Assembly: GCA_028284635.1 (NCBI GenBank)
Contig: JANQRJ010000003.1
Location: 1-64,000, forward strand
Length of the DNA: 64,000 nt
Direction of reading: 5' to 3'
From: Pelagicoccus sp.
GTDB lineage: Bacteria > Verrucomicrobiota > Verrucomicrobiia > Opitutales > Opitutaceae
How positions within the stretch are numbered: position 1 is the first letter of the stretch; the number at the start of each line of letters is the position of its first letter. Below the pieces are notes generated by a model. That model did no database searches, had not been told where the DNA came from, and worked only from the letters and a program-made list of their open reading frames with translations. Of the stretch, positions 62,173-64,000 are shown piece by piece. The translations under genes were made by a program, and so were the position numbers.

Positions 62173-62808
62173 TTACTGGAATCCGATGGCTTGGAGAAAG
62201 GCGTTAGCGATGATGGCGTGTCCGCTTTGGTTCGGGTGGACGCGGTCGGCACAGAGGCTTTGGGTGGAGCGGTGTTCGAGGTAGCGGTCGAAGGCGGCTT
62301 GCACGTCGACGTAGATGGCGTCGAACTCCGGGGCGAGGCGTTCGACGACTTTGCGGTAGGCGTCCATGCGCTGGCGCATGGGGTCGTCGGGATTGGTCTC
62401 GAGTAAGTAGGGGCTCATGAGGACGAGTCCGGTGAGCTGGGGCCGGGCTTGTTCGAGCAGTCGGCGGTAGATGGTCTCGTAGCGACCGATGTCGATCTGG
62501 TCGCGCTGCTGTGGTCGGTCGAACTGTCGCCAGACGTCGTTGATGCCGATCATGACGGAGAGCCAGTCCGGCATGAGGTCGAGGGCATCGGTCTTCCAGC
62601 GGGTTTCGAGATGGTCCACGCGATTGCCGCCGATCCCTGTATTCAGAACCTTGATATTCGTCTGCGGCTCTTTTGCTGCGAGCAGGCTGTTGACTAGGGA
62701 GACATAGCCGTTGCCAAGGCCTTCTCGCTCGCCGACCGGCCGCTCGTGTTCGCAGTCCGTTATGGAGTCGCCGATGAAGAGGAGGGTTTGCTGGTCTTCG
62801 AGTTTCAT
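62173..62808 (-). CDS. SGNH/GDSL-family esterase or lipase (paralogue 2)
   Basis: A 211-residue SGNH hydrolase: LLFIGDSITDCEHERP (nucleophile Ser), NTGIGGNRVDHLETRW, MIGINDVWRQ (Asn) and DRVHPNQSGH (Asp, His). It aligns along its whole length with the gene at 20585, so they are paralogues, probably both cytoplasmic carbohydrate or small-ester hydrolases. It lies downstream of the ABC exporter gene with a polypurine inverted repeat between. Confidence 0.93.
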   Translation of the reverse strand: MKLEDQQTLLFIGDSITDCEHERPVGEREGLGNGYVSLVNSLLAAKEPQTNIKVLNTGIGGNRVDHLETRWKTDALDLMPDWLSVMIGINDVWRQFDRPQQRDQIDIGRYETIYRRLLEQARPQLTGLVLMSPYLLETNPDDPMRQRMDAYRKVVERLAPEFDAIYVDVQAAFDRYLEHRSTQSLCADRVHPNQSGHAIIANAFLQAIGFQ

Positions 62809-62823
62809 TCGGATTTGGGATAC

Positions 62824-62924
62824 ATCATCTTCTTCTGCTTCTACTTCTTCATCTTCTTCTTTCGCATCCAGATCTTGGGGACGAATTTGAAGCAGATGAA
62901 GAAGTAGAAGCAGATGAAGATGAT
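62824..62924. repeat. Polypyrimidine/polypurine inverted repeat (copy 3)
   Basis: ATCATCTTCTTCTGCTTCTA starts the left arm (62824-62860), and GAAGCAGATGAAGAAGTAGA starts the right arm (62889-62924). The pairing is close to copy 1 (10197). It ends at the stop codon of the ABC transporter gene. Confidence 0.75.
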
Positions 62925-64000
62925 TTAGGAGCTTTGGGCGGCTAGGAGTTCGCTGAAGTAGCTGTCTTGGGAATTGGCGAGCTCTTGGTAGGGGCCTTGC
63001 TCGACGATCTGGCCTTCGCGTAGCACGACGATCCGGTCGGCGGCGCGGACGGTGCTGAGGCGGTGGGCGATGGTGATGACGGTGCGTCCTTTGGCGAGGC
63101 GGTCGAGGGCTTCCTGCACGACTTTTTCGGATTCGTAGTCCAGGGCGCTGGTCGCTTCGTCGAGAATGAGAATGCCGGGGTCGCGCAGCAGGGCTCGGGC
63201 GATAGCGAGTCGTTGGCGTTGACCTCCCGAGAGACTGACGCCGCGTTCGCCGACGGCAGTTTGGAAACCGTTCTCCAGGGTTTCGATGAATTCGAGGGCG
63301 TTGGCTTGGCGAGCGGCTTCGCGCACTTGCTCGTCGGTGGCCCAGGGGCGGCCGAAGCGGATGTTCTCCGCGATGCTGCCGGAGAGGAGCAGGCTTTCCT
63401 GCATGACGATGGCGCTTTGGCGGCGCAGGGCTCGCATGTCGATCTGGGCTTGGGGAACGCCGTCGATCTGGATCTCGCCGCTTTGCGGGGCGTAGAGTCC
63501 GAGGAGGAGGTTGACGATAGTGCTCTTGCCGGAGCCGGAGGGGCCGACGAAGGCGACGTGTTCTCCGGGGCGTATCCAGAGATCAACGTCGCGCAGGGTG
63601 GCCGGCCCGTCTTCCTTGTAGGTGAAGGTCACGTTGCGGAAGCGGATGTCGCCTCGTAGGGGATTGAAGGTGTGTCGGCCTTTCCAGGATTCGACGTAGC
63701 TGGAACTGACGAGGCGCCTGATGCTCTGGTAGCCGACGTCGCCTTGGGTGTAGGTCTGGCTGAAGGCGGTGATTTGGTCGATGGGGGCGATGATTTGCGG
63801 CAGGGCGCCGACGAAGGCGAAGAGGGATCCGACGGAGAGGGCGCCGTTGATAGCGAAGGTGACGCCGACTGCGATGATGAGGATGGTGAGGGCCTTGGAG
63901 ATGACGAAGGCCATCATGCCCATGCCTTGGTTGGCGATGATTTGCCTGCGTCGGCTTTCGGCGAAGCTGTCGCTCTTGCTGTCGAGGGATTCCGTGACGG
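62925..64000 (-). CDS. ABC exporter, permease-ATPase fusion (5' end beyond window)
   Basis: The C-terminal part of an MsbA-like half-transporter, at least 358 residues; coding continues past the window end (ESLDSKSDSFAESRRR precedes the first ATG at 63923). The last two membrane helices (ALTILIIAVGVTFAING and LFAFVGALPQIIAPID) are followed by the ATPase: Walker A GPSGSGKST, Q-loop VMQESLLLSG, signature LSGGQRQR, Walker B ILILDEATSALD and switch His in IAHRLSTV. It exports a lipid, peptide or drug; the cargo is not known. Confidence 0.93.
   Translation of the reverse strand, partial: VTESLDSKSDSFAESRRRQIIANQGMGMMAFVISKALTILIIAVGVTFAINGALSVGSLFAFVGALPQIIAPIDQITAFSQTYTQGDVGYQSIRRLVSSSYVESWKGRHTFNPLRGDIRFRNVTFTYKEDGPATLRDVDLWIRPGEHVAFVGPSGSGKSTIVNLLLGLYAPQSGEIQIDGVPQAQIDMRALRRQSAIVMQESLLLSGSIAENIRFGRPWATDEQVREAARQANALEFIETLENGFQTAVGERGVSLSGGQRQRLAIARALLRDPGILILDEATSALDYESEKVVQEALDRLAKGRTVITIAHRLSTVRAADRIVVLREGQIVEQGPYQELANSQDSYFSELLAAQSS

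Overview
The window looks like chromosomal DNA of a Verrucomicrobiota bacterium, most likely of the Opitutia (Pelagicoccus-like). This is inferred from several traits: a fused cytochrome cbb3 CcoN-CcoO subunit, a formylglycine sulfatase next to a glycoside hydrolase, a Gcw_chp outer-membrane protein, a spondin-domain protein with a VPDSG-like C-terminal sorting signal, and GC-rich coding DNA with many hairpin repeats between genes. No rRNA, tRNA, CRISPR array, phage module or transposase gene was recognised.

Layout. 0.1-10.2 kb is a carbohydrate-use neighbourhood: a DUF1961 protein, an ECF sigma/FecR anti-sigma pair, an AraC regulator divergent from a sulfatase, a beta-propeller protein, a GH2 glycosidase, an SDR and two ExbD-type proteins. 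10.4-19 kb is housekeeping and repair: argH, mutL, a HugZ-like flavin/heme protein, a fused nuclease-DNA ligase, DoxX and a Cof phosphatase. 19.2-25.6 kb holds a sorted spondin protein, an SGNH esterase, a HAD protein, prfA-prmC and an orphan. 26.2-34.3 kb is a complete cbb3 oxidase cluster (ccoS, ccoNO, ccoQ, ccoP, ccoG, a short ccoH-position protein, a SafE-like protein, ccoI). 34.4-36.8 kb has an MBL hydrolase, ribD and rdgB. 37.5-41.8 kb has a Gcw_chp protein, a DoxX-SDR pair, a small secreted protein and a DUF547 protein. 41.8-45 kb is queC-queD-queE followed by recF. 45.4-52.2 kb has a zinc ribbon, purD, a LOG-domain fusion, an FKBP isomerase, a GT4 glycosyltransferase and a lipid kinase. 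53-57.3 kb has a ketopantoate reductase, an alginate-lyase-family protein and an unusual long PurA. 57.8-60.4 kb is an AT-rich island with two paralogous surface proteins around a small secreted protein. 60.8-64 kb has hemH, a second SGNH esterase and an ABC exporter cut by the window end.

The most unusual aspect is the noncoding DNA. Nearly every larger intergenic gap holds fold-back repeats from at least eight unrelated sequence families. Two behave like miniature mobile elements with terminal inverted repeats and short target duplications. One inserted exactly between a stop codon and the next start codon (38956-39099). Another, about 150 bp long, is present twice (20264-20421 and 25758-25906), each time inside a different, older hairpin. 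A third hairpin family lies within the 5' coding ends of two genes (31898-31976 and 54028-54083). Several perfect or near-perfect palindromes (58 bp at 22463, 44 bp at 36854) have no spacer. No mobilising enzyme is encoded here, so any transposase must act in trans.
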